A stretch of DNA of 39,812 nt from an uncultured Desulfovibrio sp. (GTDB taxonomy: Bacteria; Desulfobacterota; Desulfovibrionia; Desulfovibrionales; Desulfovibrionaceae), in the NCBI GenBank assembly GCA_905235595.1, contig CAJOMG010000008.1, positions 1 through 39,812 on the forward strand. The letters are read 5' to 3'. Position numbers and translations under genes: made by a program. Under the pieces are notes generated by a model. That model was given only the letters and a program-made list of their open reading frames with translations. It was not told the origin of the DNA and ran no database searches. Shown here piece after piece: positions 16,464 through 25,275 of this stretch (positions are counted from its first letter, which is position 1; each line of letters begins with the position of its first letter).

Positions 16464-17159
16464 CTATTCCTTTTTGTTGCCCTGGCCTGGTACATCCCTG
16501 GCGTCTACAATGCGTACGCCAAACTCTGCCACTCCTTCAGGCGGGGCATAAAACAAAACCATGAAGGGAACATCCCCTCCATGAGGAATATTGGTGTTGT
16601 TAGTCAAAATCTCAATCTTGTTGTTTAAAAAAGATTCCATTTCCTTTTCACTCAAAACCTGAAGCTGGAACAGGGAAAGCTGCACGCCGCAGAGTTGCTT
16701 CTTGACTACAATAGGTTGTTGTTTCTTGTCATAAATGGCAGCTTCAACAGCCATAAGTTCCTTGGGTTGCGGAAATTCATTGACTACCTTCCCCTCAATG
16801 ACAAAAACCTTGCCCACCTTCTCATTATCGACATAATACTGCCGCACATTGCGCATGGTCAGCAATTCAACATTCTTGGCAATCTCCTGTGCGCTCTTGG
16901 GTTTCTCCCTGCTCTCTTCAGATGTATAGTACCACCAGCCTCCTGCCGCACCAGCAAGCAGAATAAGCAGTGCCATAGCCACTTTCAAAAAAGGCTTTTT
17001 GGGCTTCACAGGCAAATCAGGCAGTGATGCGGGCACCTTTTTTGCGGGCGTGAAGGAAAAAACATTCTTGCATACCGAACAACGCAACTTGACGCCCGGT
17101 TTTGCCAGTTGATCAGGTAAATTAAAACGGCTTGAGCAGTTGGGGCATTGTATTTCCAT
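16464..17159 (-). CDS. Zinc-ribbon and DUF3426 membrane protein
   Basis: The 231-aa protein begins with an MJ0042-type zinc ribbon (Cys5, Cys8, Cys27, Cys30). One membrane helix follows near residues 61-79 (ALLILLAGAAGGWWYY), then a DUF3426 domain typical of delta-proteobacteria, with FVIEGKVVNEFPQPKELMAVEAAIYD and a conserved PFMVLFYAPP end. The cytoplasmic ribbon plus external domain suggests a membrane-bound sensor or scaffold, but no function is established. The start at 17159 has GGGAG upstream and places the first zinc motif at the very N-terminus. It lies 44 bases after hpt. Confidence 0.88.
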   Translation of the reverse strand: MEIQCPNCSSRFNLPDQLAKPGVKLRCSVCKNVFSFTPAKKVPASLPDLPVKPKKPFLKVAMALLILLAGAAGGWWYYTSEESREKPKSAQEIAKNVELLTMRNVRQYYVDNEKVGKVFVIEGKVVNEFPQPKELMAVEAAIYDKKQQPIVVKKQLCGVQLSLFQLQVLSEKEMESFLNNKIEILTNNTNIPHGGDVPFMVLFYAPPEGVAEFGVRIVDARDVPGQGNKKE

Positions 17160-17203
17160 GCCGGTTACTCCCAAAAAACCAATCTTGGCATATCCATGTG
17201 AGG

Positions 17204-17752
17204 CTACTCTGGTGTAATCTCGTAAATGCCGGGCAGTGAACGATACCTTTCGTCGTAATCGAGCCCATAGCCGACAATAAAGCCCTTCTTCAACGTAAAG
17301 CCGACAAAATCCAGGGCTACGTCCATTTCCCTGCGCTCTCCCTTATCCACAAGGGTGGCAAGGCGCAGGCTGCGCACCCTGCGCGCAGCAAACTGCCCCA
17401 GCAAGAAACACATGCTGTGCCCACTGTCCACAATATCTTCAACAATCAGCACATGCTTGTCGCAAATGTCGATTTCCACATCTTTGTTGAAAATCACATG
17501 CTTGGAGGATGTTGACTCCCGGCCATAGCTGGAAAGACGCACAAAATCCAGCTCAAGATTCTTATTGTGCAGATTGCGGATCAAATCACTGAAAAAAATA
17601 GCTGCACCCTTAAGCACACACACAACTACAAGAGGTTCGTCGCCATAAACCCCATCAATTTCAGATGCGAGCTCACGAACGCGAGTGGCAATCTGCTCCT
17701 GTGTAAACACAGGCTTCAGATCTCTGATATCCATTACTTCAGAAGCGGGCAT
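17204..17752 (-). CDS. hpt: Hypoxanthine phosphoribosyltransferase
   Basis: The 182-aa protein converts hypoxanthine or guanine and PRPP to IMP or GMP in purine salvage. The PRPP-binding loop VLIVEDIVDSGHS lies at residues 101-113, the early PLVVVCVLKGAAIFFSDL and LSSYGRES segments match the family, and the base-binding end carries VGYGLDYDERYRSLPGI. The length is normal for the bacterial enzyme. It lies in the metH run, 61 bases behind the TlpA-like gene. PRPP comes from prs, also in this window (29764-30711). Confidence 0.95.
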   Translation of the reverse strand: MPASEVMDIRDLKPVFTQEQIATRVRELASEIDGVYGDEPLVVVCVLKGAAIFFSDLIRNLHNKNLELDFVRLSSYGRESTSSKHVIFNKDVEIDICDKHVLIVEDIVDSGHSMCFLLGQFAARRVRSLRLATLVDKGERREMDVALDFVGFTLKKGFIVGYGLDYDERYRSLPGIYEITPE

Positions 17753-17813
17753 GCTGTACTCCTCGTGACATTGGCTTATTGGGCATTTTTATTCCGATGC
17801 GTGCGCCGGCACA

Positions 17814-18272
17814 TCAGTTCTGCAATAATTCGTTGAGCATCGCACTTACAGTTTCAGCATCCAGCATGCCTTCTTCCGAGAAAACCCTTTTTCCATTTCT
17901 GTCATACAGGGCATTATGAGGTATGCTCATCACTCTGAAAGCTCTAACCAGGTCTTTCCCAGCCATATACACGGGAAAATTCATGTGCATTTTTTTTATA
18001 AAAGGCGGTACGACATCAGGCTGCTCATCCACGGAGAGACTGATCACGAGAACATCCTCACTCTTATATTTCCTGCTCAGATCCACAAGTTCGGGAATCT
18101 CCATGCGGCATGGCGGGCACCATGTTGCAAAAAAATTCAGCAGCACAACCTTGCCTCTGTTTTGCAGCAGCATGTTTGTAAGGCCCGCCATGTCCAGAGT
18201 TGGCACGGAGGAAGCCATAACAGGTACTGCACCGACCAGTAAGAACAAAAAGGAAAGGATATATTTTTTCAT
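17814..18272 (-). CDS. Exported TlpA-like thioredoxin-fold protein
   Basis: The 152-aa protein has a Sec signal (MKKYILSFLFLLVGAVPVMA) and one thioredoxin fold with the active site WCPPC (Cys52, Cys55) after VVLLNFFAT. A cis-Pro region is seen in MSIPHNAL. The family (TlpA/ResA/CcmG) reduces disulfides outside the cytoplasm, often for cytochrome c maturation; a Desulfovibrio rich in multi-haem cytochromes would need that, but the partner here is unknown. It lies 38 bases after the metH stop in the same direction. Confidence 0.92.
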   Translation of the reverse strand: MKKYILSFLFLLVGAVPVMASSVPTLDMAGLTNMLLQNRGKVVLLNFFATWCPPCRMEIPELVDLSRKYKSEDVLVISLSVDEQPDVVPPFIKKMHMNFPVYMAGKDLVRAFRVMSIPHNALYDRNGKRVFSEEGMLDAETVSAMLNELLQN

Positions 18273-18310
18273 AGTCGCTTTTCTCGCCCCACATGAGGAT
18301 GCTCACGTTC

Positions 18311-20722
18311 TTACGTGTGCTCCACGATTGTTTTTGCAACTTTCACTGCACCTACGGCATCGGCACTATATGCATCGGCGCCAATGGAATCGGCAAAAGC
18401 CTGCGTTACAGCCGCCCCCCCTACCATAACCTTGATGGGCAGTCCACGCTTACGAATAAGCTCTATGGTGTCTTCCATACGTACCATGGTGGTGGTCATA
18501 AGTGCCGAAAGACCAATAATACGCGCCTTATGCTCCAGAGCGCAAGCCACAATATCCTCGGCTGGCACATCCTTGCCCGCATCCACGACATCAAAACCGT
18601 GGTTGCCTAGCAGCAAGGAAACAATATTCTTGCCAATGTCATGTATATCACCCTCGACAGTTGCCATAACCACAACCGGGCGTTTTTCGGCTCCACGGCT
18701 GGCCTCCAGCCGAGGTTTCAAATATGTAAAGGCTTTCTGCATGGTTTCGGCAGCCCGAATGAGCTGCGGCAAAAAAAATTCACGGCGTTCATAACGCGCC
18801 CCCACTTCAGTAATGGCGGGAATCAGCACATCCTGTACCACTACGAAGGGATCAACTCCAGCATCCAGCTCAGCTTCCAGAAGAGAAAGAATGTTTTCCT
18901 TGTCACCGCTGATCACGGCCTCGGCCACGGTTGTGGCCCGGGCACTGTGCTGTGCGCGAACTGTCCCTCCTCCCTCAGCAGATTTCCATCCCGCATATGC
19001 GCCAATGAACGCTTGTGCCTGCGGGTCATGCCCCAACAACACCTTCAGAGCGTCCGAGGCCTCAAGCAAGCGCTGCGCAGAGGGGTTGGCAATGCACGAG
19101 GTAAGTCCCGCGCCCACTGCAAGGGAAAGAAAGGTCGCATTAAGCAGATCGCGGGCGGGCAAGCCAAAGGAAAGATTGGAAAGCCCAATGGTCGTGGGCA
19201 GGCCCTGCTCCATGCACCAGCGCAACATGGCAAGGCATTGCTGTGCACTGTCGGCATTGGAAGAAATCGAAAGCGCAAGGATATCCACCATCACAAGGCG
19301 ACGTGAAATGCCCAGGGCATCTGCCTTTTCCAGCAGATGCTCCACAATGCGGATGCGCTCTCGCGCACTCCCCGGCAACTGCGCTCCTGAAATAGGTAGC
19401 AAAATAAAGGGAATGCCATAATCCCGACACAATGGGCCGAGCATTTCCATACGGCCAGTCTCACCGTTGATGGAATTAACGAGGCAGGAGCCGGGGCAAT
19501 AGGGAAGAGCCTTGGCCAATGCCTGCGCATTGGGTGAATCAAGAGAAAGGGGCAGATCAAGACGTCCCACGAGCTGTTGCACCAGGTCAGGCAACAGTTG
19601 ACACTCATCTACCAGTGGGGCGCCTACGTTAACGTCCAGTACGGCTGCTCCGGCATCTGCCTGGACACTGGCCATGTGTAATGCCGTAGTGAAGCGGCCC
19701 GCCTGAAATTCCTGTGTCAGCGTTTTTTTGCCCGTAGGGTTTATGCGTTCCCCAATGATGGCCAAGGGCTGCCCCGCGGCAATACGCACCAGGCGTGAAC
19801 GGCTGGTCAGGCAAATACCCTGACGTACAACTGGCGAGGATACAATACATTCCATTCCCCGCACAGCCTGTGACAATGCGGCAAGATGCGCGGGTGTTGT
19901 GCCGCAACATCCACCCAGTACCATGGTTCCCAGGCTGGCAAACCGTGCGGTTTTTTGCGCGAATGCCTCCGGTTCCAAAGGGAACACCGTCACATCGCCG
20001 CGCAGTTCCGGCAAGCCCGCGTTGGGTTCGGCCATGACGGGACACGCGCAAACATGCAGCAATTCCTCCACCACGGGCAGCATTTGATCCGGCCCCAGGC
20101 TACAGTTGGTACCCACCACATCCACGCCCATGTTCTGCATGGTCTCAGCAAAGATTGCAGGGCTTGAGCCAGTGAGGCTCACACCCTGCTCATAAGTCAT
20201 GGAGACCATGATGGGCAGATCGCACACCTGACGGGCGGCCACAACCGCTGCGCGAGCCTCTGCCAAATCGAATTGCGTCTCAATAAAGATAAGATCAACC
20301 CCACCCGCCACAAGGCCACGGATCTGCTGAGCGAAGGCATCAATAAGAGCACCTGGCTCCAACGTACCAAGCGGTTTAACAAAGAGGCCGCTAGGCCCCA
20401 CATTACCTGCTGTGAAGACGACACGCCCGGCCTGGCACGCCACAGAACGCGCCACTTCTGCCATACGCTTGTTGAAGGCAAAGACATCCAGAGTTTGTGG
20501 CAACTTGAACTTGTTGCCACCGAATGTGCAAGAGGTAAGTATATCAACCCCAACATCCACATAGGACTTGTGAATGTTTCGCAAGGTGTCCGGATTTTCC
20601 ATACAAAATTCTTCGGGACTGATACCTGCGGGCATACCTGATGCCTGCAGCATGGTGCCCATGGCCCCATCAAGCAAGAGCAGTCTGCCCTGGTGCAAAG
20701 CTTGCCGAAACGTCATTCTCAT
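18311..20722 (-). CDS. metH: Cobalamin-dependent methionine synthase without the activation domain
   Basis: The 803-aa protein contains, in order: a homocysteine/zinc domain (DGAMGTML at the start, GTNCSLGP and GGCCGTTPAHL supplying the zinc cysteines), a pterin-binding domain (ERINPTGKK, VLDVNVGAP), a cobalamin cap and a B12 domain with DIHDIGKN (the axial histidine) and GLSALMTTTM. It transfers a methyl group from methyl-tetrahydrofolate to homocysteine. E. coli MetH has about 1,230 residues because of a C-terminal AdoMet activation domain, which is missing here; reactivation must use another protein. ATG 20722 is chosen, with ATG 20716 nearly as good. I saw no cobalamin or SAM riboswitch in the 250-base divergent gap to the sigma-factor gene. 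Confidence 0.94.
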   Translation of the reverse strand: MRMTFRQALHQGRLLLLDGAMGTMLQASGMPAGISPEEFCMENPDTLRNIHKSYVDVGVDILTSCTFGGNKFKLPQTLDVFAFNKRMAEVARSVACQAGRVVFTAGNVGPSGLFVKPLGTLEPGALIDAFAQQIRGLVAGGVDLIFIETQFDLAEARAAVVAARQVCDLPIMVSMTYEQGVSLTGSSPAIFAETMQNMGVDVVGTNCSLGPDQMLPVVEELLHVCACPVMAEPNAGLPELRGDVTVFPLEPEAFAQKTARFASLGTMVLGGCCGTTPAHLAALSQAVRGMECIVSSPVVRQGICLTSRSRLVRIAAGQPLAIIGERINPTGKKTLTQEFQAGRFTTALHMASVQADAGAAVLDVNVGAPLVDECQLLPDLVQQLVGRLDLPLSLDSPNAQALAKALPYCPGSCLVNSINGETGRMEMLGPLCRDYGIPFILLPISGAQLPGSARERIRIVEHLLEKADALGISRRLVMVDILALSISSNADSAQQCLAMLRWCMEQGLPTTIGLSNLSFGLPARDLLNATFLSLAVGAGLTSCIANPSAQRLLEASDALKVLLGHDPQAQAFIGAYAGWKSAEGGGTVRAQHSARATTVAEAVISGDKENILSLLEAELDAGVDPFVVVQDVLIPAITEVGARYERREFFLPQLIRAAETMQKAFTYLKPRLEASRGAEKRPVVVMATVEGDIHDIGKNIVSLLLGNHGFDVVDAGKDVPAEDIVACALEHKARIIGLSALMTTTMVRMEDTIELIRKRGLPIKVMVGGAAVTQAFADSIGADAYSADAVGAVKVAKTIVEHT

Positions 20723-20972
20723 CTCGCTATTGTCTCGCCCTGAAGGCAGGTATAAAGACGCCTTTGCCTTATGCCAACATTGGAGGTATATTGTTTGCAA
20801 CAGCGGGCGCAACCTGTGGAACGACTTGAACAGAATCCCGGCATGTCGCTGCCCGGTATGCGCTATGGCAGCATTGCAAGCTGCTGTCCTTTTACTACTG
20901 AAAAACGTTGAAAAGAACAAATCAAAACTATAGCGTATTTTTTTCTGAAGGACTCTATTTTATTTGAATACC

Positions 20973-22136
20973 ATGAAAAAAATCTCTACCTCCAGTGTTG
21001 CGCCGCAAAATGATCTCTCTCACAATATGCATACGACTTCCGTTCCAGAGGTGGAAATCCTGGACGCTTCCGGCTCTGGCATAACCAAAGCAGAAATGTC
21101 AGATGAAGACACATCTGCTGCGGAATACAACGATATTCTTGATGAGCAGGACATTGATGCCCTGGCGGCAGCTGACACAGAAGATGATACCCCTCTTCCC
21201 GACATTCTCGCCCTTCCCGCAGGCAATCCCAACCAGGAGTTACCAGCCCGATCAGCATCACGACTTCCAGCTGTGGGAGGCGGACATGACAGTCTGCGCC
21301 TGTACCTGCGTGAAATCAGCCGTTTCCCCCTTCTGAAACCAGAAGAGGAGCATGCCCTTGCCGTTCGCGTTCGCGATCACAATGACACTGATGCCGCATT
21401 CCGGCTTGTATCTTCACACTTACGGCTCGTTGTCCGCATTGCCATGGACTTCCAGCGTCGCTGGATGCAAAATGTGCTCGACCTCGTACAGGAGGGAAAT
21501 GTGGGACTAATGCGCGCTGTAAACAAATTTGACCCGGACAAGGGCATCAAATTCTCGTATTACGCTTCCTTCTGGATCAAAGCATACATTCTTAAATTTA
21601 TCATGGACAACTGGCGTATGGTGAAAATAGGCACCACACAAGTACAGCGCAAGTTGTTCTATAATCTCAACCGCGAACGACAGAAGCTTATCATGCAGGG
21701 TTTCGATCCTGACACGGCCATGCTTTCAGAGCGTCTCGGGGTCAGCAAAGAACAGATAACTGAAATGGACCAGCGCATGGCTGCAACGGATCTTTCCCTT
21801 AACGCTCAGGTTGGGGAAGACAACGGCGGTGCAACCCATATGGATTTTCTTCCCGCCCTTGGGCCTGGAATTGAAGACAATCTTGCCAGTAATGAAATAG
21901 CCGACCTCGTGCGTTCCCGCCTGAAGACCATTTTGCCCAAACTCAACGAAAAAGAATTGTACATTCTGCACAACCGACTGCTCACGGATGAACCTGTCAC
22001 CTTGCGCGAAATTGGCGAACGGTATACTATAACACGAGAAAGGGTTCGTCAGCTCGAAGCTAGGCTGTTGGAAAAAATTCGCCAACATCTTGCCTTGGAC
22101 ATCAAAGACTTTTCAGACACATGGATACATTCCTGA
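20973..22136 (+). CDS. rpoH: RpoH-like heat-shock sigma factor
   Basis: The 387-aa protein has an acidic N-terminal extension of about 100 residues, then sigma-70 regions 1.2 (DSLRLYLREISRFPLL), 2 (DLVQEGNVGLMRAVNKFDPDKGIKFSYYASFWIKAYI, core binding and -10 recognition), 3 and 4 (VTLREIGERYTITRERVRQLEAR, -35 recognition). The VQRKLFYNL segment after region 2 is the hallmark of sigma-32. It should direct RNA polymerase to heat-shock promoters. A TTG at 20964 is a possible alternative start, closer to the GAAGGA at 20947; I prefer the ATG. A possible promoter, TTGAAA and TATAGC with 15-base spacing, lies at 20908-20934. It overlaps the next gene by 16 bases. Confidence 0.9.
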   Translation: MKKISTSSVAPQNDLSHNMHTTSVPEVEILDASGSGITKAEMSDEDTSAAEYNDILDEQDIDALAAADTEDDTPLPDILALPAGNPNQELPARSASRLPAVGGGHDSLRLYLREISRFPLLKPEEEHALAVRVRDHNDTDAAFRLVSSHLRLVVRIAMDFQRRWMQNVLDLVQEGNVGLMRAVNKFDPDKGIKFSYYASFWIKAYILKFIMDNWRMVKIGTTQVQRKLFYNLNRERQKLIMQGFDPDTAMLSERLGVSKEQITEMDQRMAATDLSLNAQVGEDNGGATHMDFLPALGPGIEDNLASNEIADLVRSRLKTILPKLNEKELYILHNRLLTDEPVTLREIGERYTITRERVRQLEARLLEKIRQHLALDIKDFSDTWIHS

Positions 22137-23905
22137 CTATCAGGCGTCCCCACGCCATATTGTGTTGCGCCCTGGCCTTGGGAGCATTTTTCGCCTTCTC
22201 TCTACTGGGGTGCGGTGGCTGTGCGGGGAATTACCCTCAAGCAAAACAAACAGAAAAATCCATCCCATCAGACTCCTCTGCAGCAGACATCCAGGAAGTA
22301 CACGGTGTGCCTCTGCGTCCCATGGAAGACACCCTGACGCCAGAAGCCATGAACACCTACGCCTATCTTGTCTTTACGCAAGCCCTCCACCAGGAAGATG
22401 AACAGGGGCTGGCCGCCAGCGTTCCTCTGATGGTCAAGGCGCGCATGCCCGCAACCATATGGCTGGAGGCAGGTGTTTGGCTTTTGGGTCGCAAATCTGC
22501 CTATGCCTCTGTGATACTGGAAGAAGCCCTTTCGCTTTGGCCAGAAGACATCTCTCTTAACTTGCTGTATGCCGAAATACTCATGGAAAAAGGCATGCCT
22601 GAACGTGGCATCAGCCGCATGCGCGACTATCTTAAAAAACATCCTGATTCCATTGACGCACGTCTTGAGTTGGCGCTCTTACTGGTAAAATGCAAACAAT
22701 TTCCAGAAGCCGAAGCTCTGCTCAATGCAATCAAGGACAAGCAACGCACACCGCTTGTTGATTATTACCACGCCAGGGCACTCATCGGCATAAACAACTA
22801 TGATGCCGCCCTGCCGTATCTGCAACGTGCCATCAAAGAAATGCCGGACTTCGTGGAAGCCCTGACAGAATTGGCTTTTATTTATGAACGCAAAGCCAAT
22901 TTCAAGGCTGCACGCAATATCTACGAACACCTTCTCGAGCTTCATTTTTCACCACAAGACGTACTGCTGAAACTCATCAGCACATCGTTGCGCCTCAATC
23001 AGCCAGAACGAGCGCTCAAATATCTGCGTCAGGGGCCGGACACTCCAGCCTTTTCTCTGATGGTGGCCGGCATGTTCATAGAATTTCGTCATTTTCTCCA
23101 AGCGGAAATTCTGCTCAAACGTGTTATCGAAAGTTCTGCTCCTCCTGTCGATGCATATCTCATGCTTGCCGAATTAACCTATGATCAACGCCGTGACCTT
23201 AAGGCGGCATTTTCGTGGCTGGACAAAATTCCCCACCATGGCAAGTATGTCATACGCGGTGAATTGGAACGGGCACAATTGCTCGTCAAAGCCGGAAACG
23301 ATTCCCAGGCACTTGAAGTGGTTCGTCGTGCCGGCGATGCCAACCCGGATGTGCCAGAGCTTGTTGAAGCCGAAATTCGCCTGCTGGCCAGGCTGCAACA
23401 AAAACCTGAAGCGCTTGAAGCTGCACGAAAAGCTGTAAACAAGTGGCAAAATAATGGAGATATGCTCTTTCTGCTGGGATCGCTGCAGGATGAAACAGGC
23501 GATAAAAAGGCAGCCTTCCGTACTATGGAACAGTTGCTTGACCTTCATCCTGATAACTATCAGGCACTGAACTATGTGGGTTATACTCTTGCTGAAGAAG
23601 AACGCGAGCTGGAGAGGGCTGTTACCCTGCTCATCAAGGCTGACACCCTGGCTCCCAATCAGGCTTATATTGTCGATTCCCTGGCCTGGGCCTATTTCAA
23701 ATCCGGCAAGCTTGAAGACGCGCTCAGGGAGATACGTCGAGCAATCACACTTGATGCACAGTCCGACCCTTCCATTTGGGAGCACTATGGAGATATCGCG
23801 GCACGTATGCACCTGACTGATGAAGCCCGTCGTGCATACAATAAGGCACTTGAACACAAACCCGACAATGCGGAAGCATTGCGGCAACGGCTCTCACATC
23901 TATGA
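22121..23905 (+). CDS. TPR-repeat lipoprotein
   Basis: The 594-aa protein has a lipoprotein signal with lipobox LLGC at Cys31, so it is lipid-anchored in the envelope. The rest is a chain of about fourteen tetratricopeptide repeats (for example YNKALEHKPDNAEALRQRL at the end), which serve as a scaffold for protein contacts. It begins inside the end of the sigma-factor gene and its stop overlaps the next start (ATGA), so the three genes are translationally coupled. Proteins of this layout are common in Desulfovibrio, often with a role in outer-membrane or lipoprotein assembly; that role is inference. Confidence 0.9.
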   Translation: MDTFLTIRRPHAILCCALALGAFFAFSLLGCGGCAGNYPQAKQTEKSIPSDSSAADIQEVHGVPLRPMEDTLTPEAMNTYAYLVFTQALHQEDEQGLAASVPLMVKARMPATIWLEAGVWLLGRKSAYASVILEEALSLWPEDISLNLLYAEILMEKGMPERGISRMRDYLKKHPDSIDARLELALLLVKCKQFPEAEALLNAIKDKQRTPLVDYYHARALIGINNYDAALPYLQRAIKEMPDFVEALTELAFIYERKANFKAARNIYEHLLELHFSPQDVLLKLISTSLRLNQPERALKYLRQGPDTPAFSLMVAGMFIEFRHFLQAEILLKRVIESSAPPVDAYLMLAELTYDQRRDLKAAFSWLDKIPHHGKYVIRGELERAQLLVKAGNDSQALEVVRRAGDANPDVPELVEAEIRLLARLQQKPEALEAARKAVNKWQNNGDMLFLLGSLQDETGDKKAAFRTMEQLLDLHPDNYQALNYVGYTLAEEERELERAVTLLIKADTLAPNQAYIVDSLAWAYFKSGKLEDALREIRRAITLDAQSDPSIWEHYGDIAARMHLTDEARRAYNKALEHKPDNAEALRQRLSHL

Positions 23906-24678
23906 AGCACTGGATTTTCCTTCTTTGTATGGCACTGCTCTGCGCGTGTGCGCGGCAACCTTCTGTGCAGGCTCCCGAGGATCAGCAAGCCCAGCTGGAT
24001 ATGCGCTGGCAGCGCTACAATGCCATGAACAGCCCTGCAGCGCCCTATAGTCTGCACATGAGTCTGCGTTTCGGCACAGAAGGAGATACCCGACGCGTCA
24101 CAGCGATTTTCTGGGGGAACAGCAGTCGGGAGCTCAGGCTCGATGTCATGGCAGGTGTAGGTGCCATAGTCGCAAAAATTCTCGAAGACGGGCAGCATTT
24201 TCTGGTATACAGCCCAGGAGAAAACAAGGCATACTTCCATCAGGGTGCAAACAAACCATTATTGCAGGTAGGGGTGCCCATACCGCTCAATCTCGAACAT
24301 CTGGCGGATCTGCTCAATGGGCGGTATGCTAAAACCTTTGGCAAAGAGTATGAAAAAGCGTTCCTTGCCGACGATGGTTCAGCCTCTTACGACCTGTCCG
24401 GGCAGCCTGGGGGTCGTGTGATACTTGACGAACAGGGATTGCCTGTAGCCTGGCAGGAACATCCCGGCGGCAAGGGATGGCATATGGACATTCACTATAC
24501 AGATGATGCTCCCCGTCTGCCTCGCCGTTTAAATCTTAGCCACAGTAACGGCAAACAGGCCGTGCTGCTCGTCAAGAAACGGGAAACTCCCAGCAAACCG
24601 TTCGCCAAAGAACAGCTGACATTGACCATACCCGAAACGGCTCCACTCCTGCCACTTGCCAAATTTAAACAGCAGTAG
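23902..24678 (+). CDS. LolB-like outer-membrane lipoprotein
   Basis: The 258-aa protein has a short lipoprotein signal with lipobox LCAC (Cys16). The mature part is rich in beta strands, with an RVTAIFWGNSSRELRLDV start and a late WHMDIHY and LNLSHSNGKQAVLLVKKRE stretch. This matches the lipoprotein-carrier fold of LolB and its delta-proteobacterial relatives, which insert lipoproteins into the outer membrane. The similarity is in layout rather than in a diagnostic motif. The start overlaps the TPR gene stop by four bases. Confidence 0.7.
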   Translation: MKHWIFLLCMALLCACARQPSVQAPEDQQAQLDMRWQRYNAMNSPAAPYSLHMSLRFGTEGDTRRVTAIFWGNSSRELRLDVMAGVGAIVAKILEDGQHFLVYSPGENKAYFHQGANKPLLQVGVPIPLNLEHLADLLNGRYAKTFGKEYEKAFLADDGSASYDLSGQPGGRVILDEQGLPVAWQEHPGGKGWHMDIHYTDDAPRLPRRLNLSHSNGKQAVLLVKKRETPSKPFAKEQLTLTIPETAPLLPLAKFKQQ

Positions 24679-24797
24679 GGAATTTTCTTTGGAATTCCTG
24701 GGTATGATAAAGGGTTCTGCCGCTACAGATACTGCAGTACCGATTTGCGAAAACCATCCCGGGTTGGAGCAACACGCAACTGCATGAGGAGACGCAA

Positions 24798-25229
24798 ATG
24801 GTTATCCATCTGGCTTCAGACCATGCTGGTTTTGCACTCAAGGAGCGTCTGGCGCGGTTTCTCGTTGGAAAGGACATCGCCATTCACGACGAGGGCACCT
24901 ATACAACTGAAAGCTGTGATTATCCCTTCTTTGCTCATTCATTGTGTTCAGCCGTTGAGAAAGAACAGGGAATGGGCATTCTTATCTGCGGCACAGGGAT
25001 TGGCGTTTCCATGGCTGCCAACCGCCATAAGGGCATTCGTGCGGCTTTGTGTACTACAGAGCTGCAAGCTCGTCTTGCACGACGACACAATAACGCCAAC
25101 GTACTTTGTCTCGGTGCACGCATCATAGGCGAAGAGCTTGCCCTGGCCATTGTGGAAGCCTTTCTTGAGGCACAATTTGAGGGTGGCAGGCATCAACGCC
25201 GCATAGACATGATCAACCTTCCTCAATAG
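24798..25229 (+). CDS. rpiB: Ribose-5-phosphate isomerase B
   Basis: The 143-aa protein interconverts ribose-5-phosphate and ribulose-5-phosphate in the pentose phosphate pathway. The family marks are plain: HLASDHAGFALKERL at the start, the CGTGIGVSMAANRHKGIRAALC substrate loop and the HNNANVLCLGAR end. Its length is typical. GAGGAG lies before the ATG. It feeds ribose-5-phosphate to prs further down. A 119-base gap separates it from the LolB-like gene; apart from a short GGAATT/AATTCC inverted pair I see nothing there. Confidence 0.95.
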   Translation: MVIHLASDHAGFALKERLARFLVGKDIAIHDEGTYTTESCDYPFFAHSLCSAVEKEQGMGILICGTGIGVSMAANRHKGIRAALCTTELQARLARRHNNANVLCLGARIIGEELALAIVEAFLEAQFEGGRHQRRIDMINLPQ

Positions 25230-25275
25230 TCAGAATACAACGAGTTAGGGCAATACGGATACGCAAAGGATTTTC

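Noticed and set aside
20723..20972. Cobalamin, SAM or SAH riboswitch in front of metH
   Set aside because: I could not find the conserved cores of any of these in the minus-strand leader; only weak stems are present.
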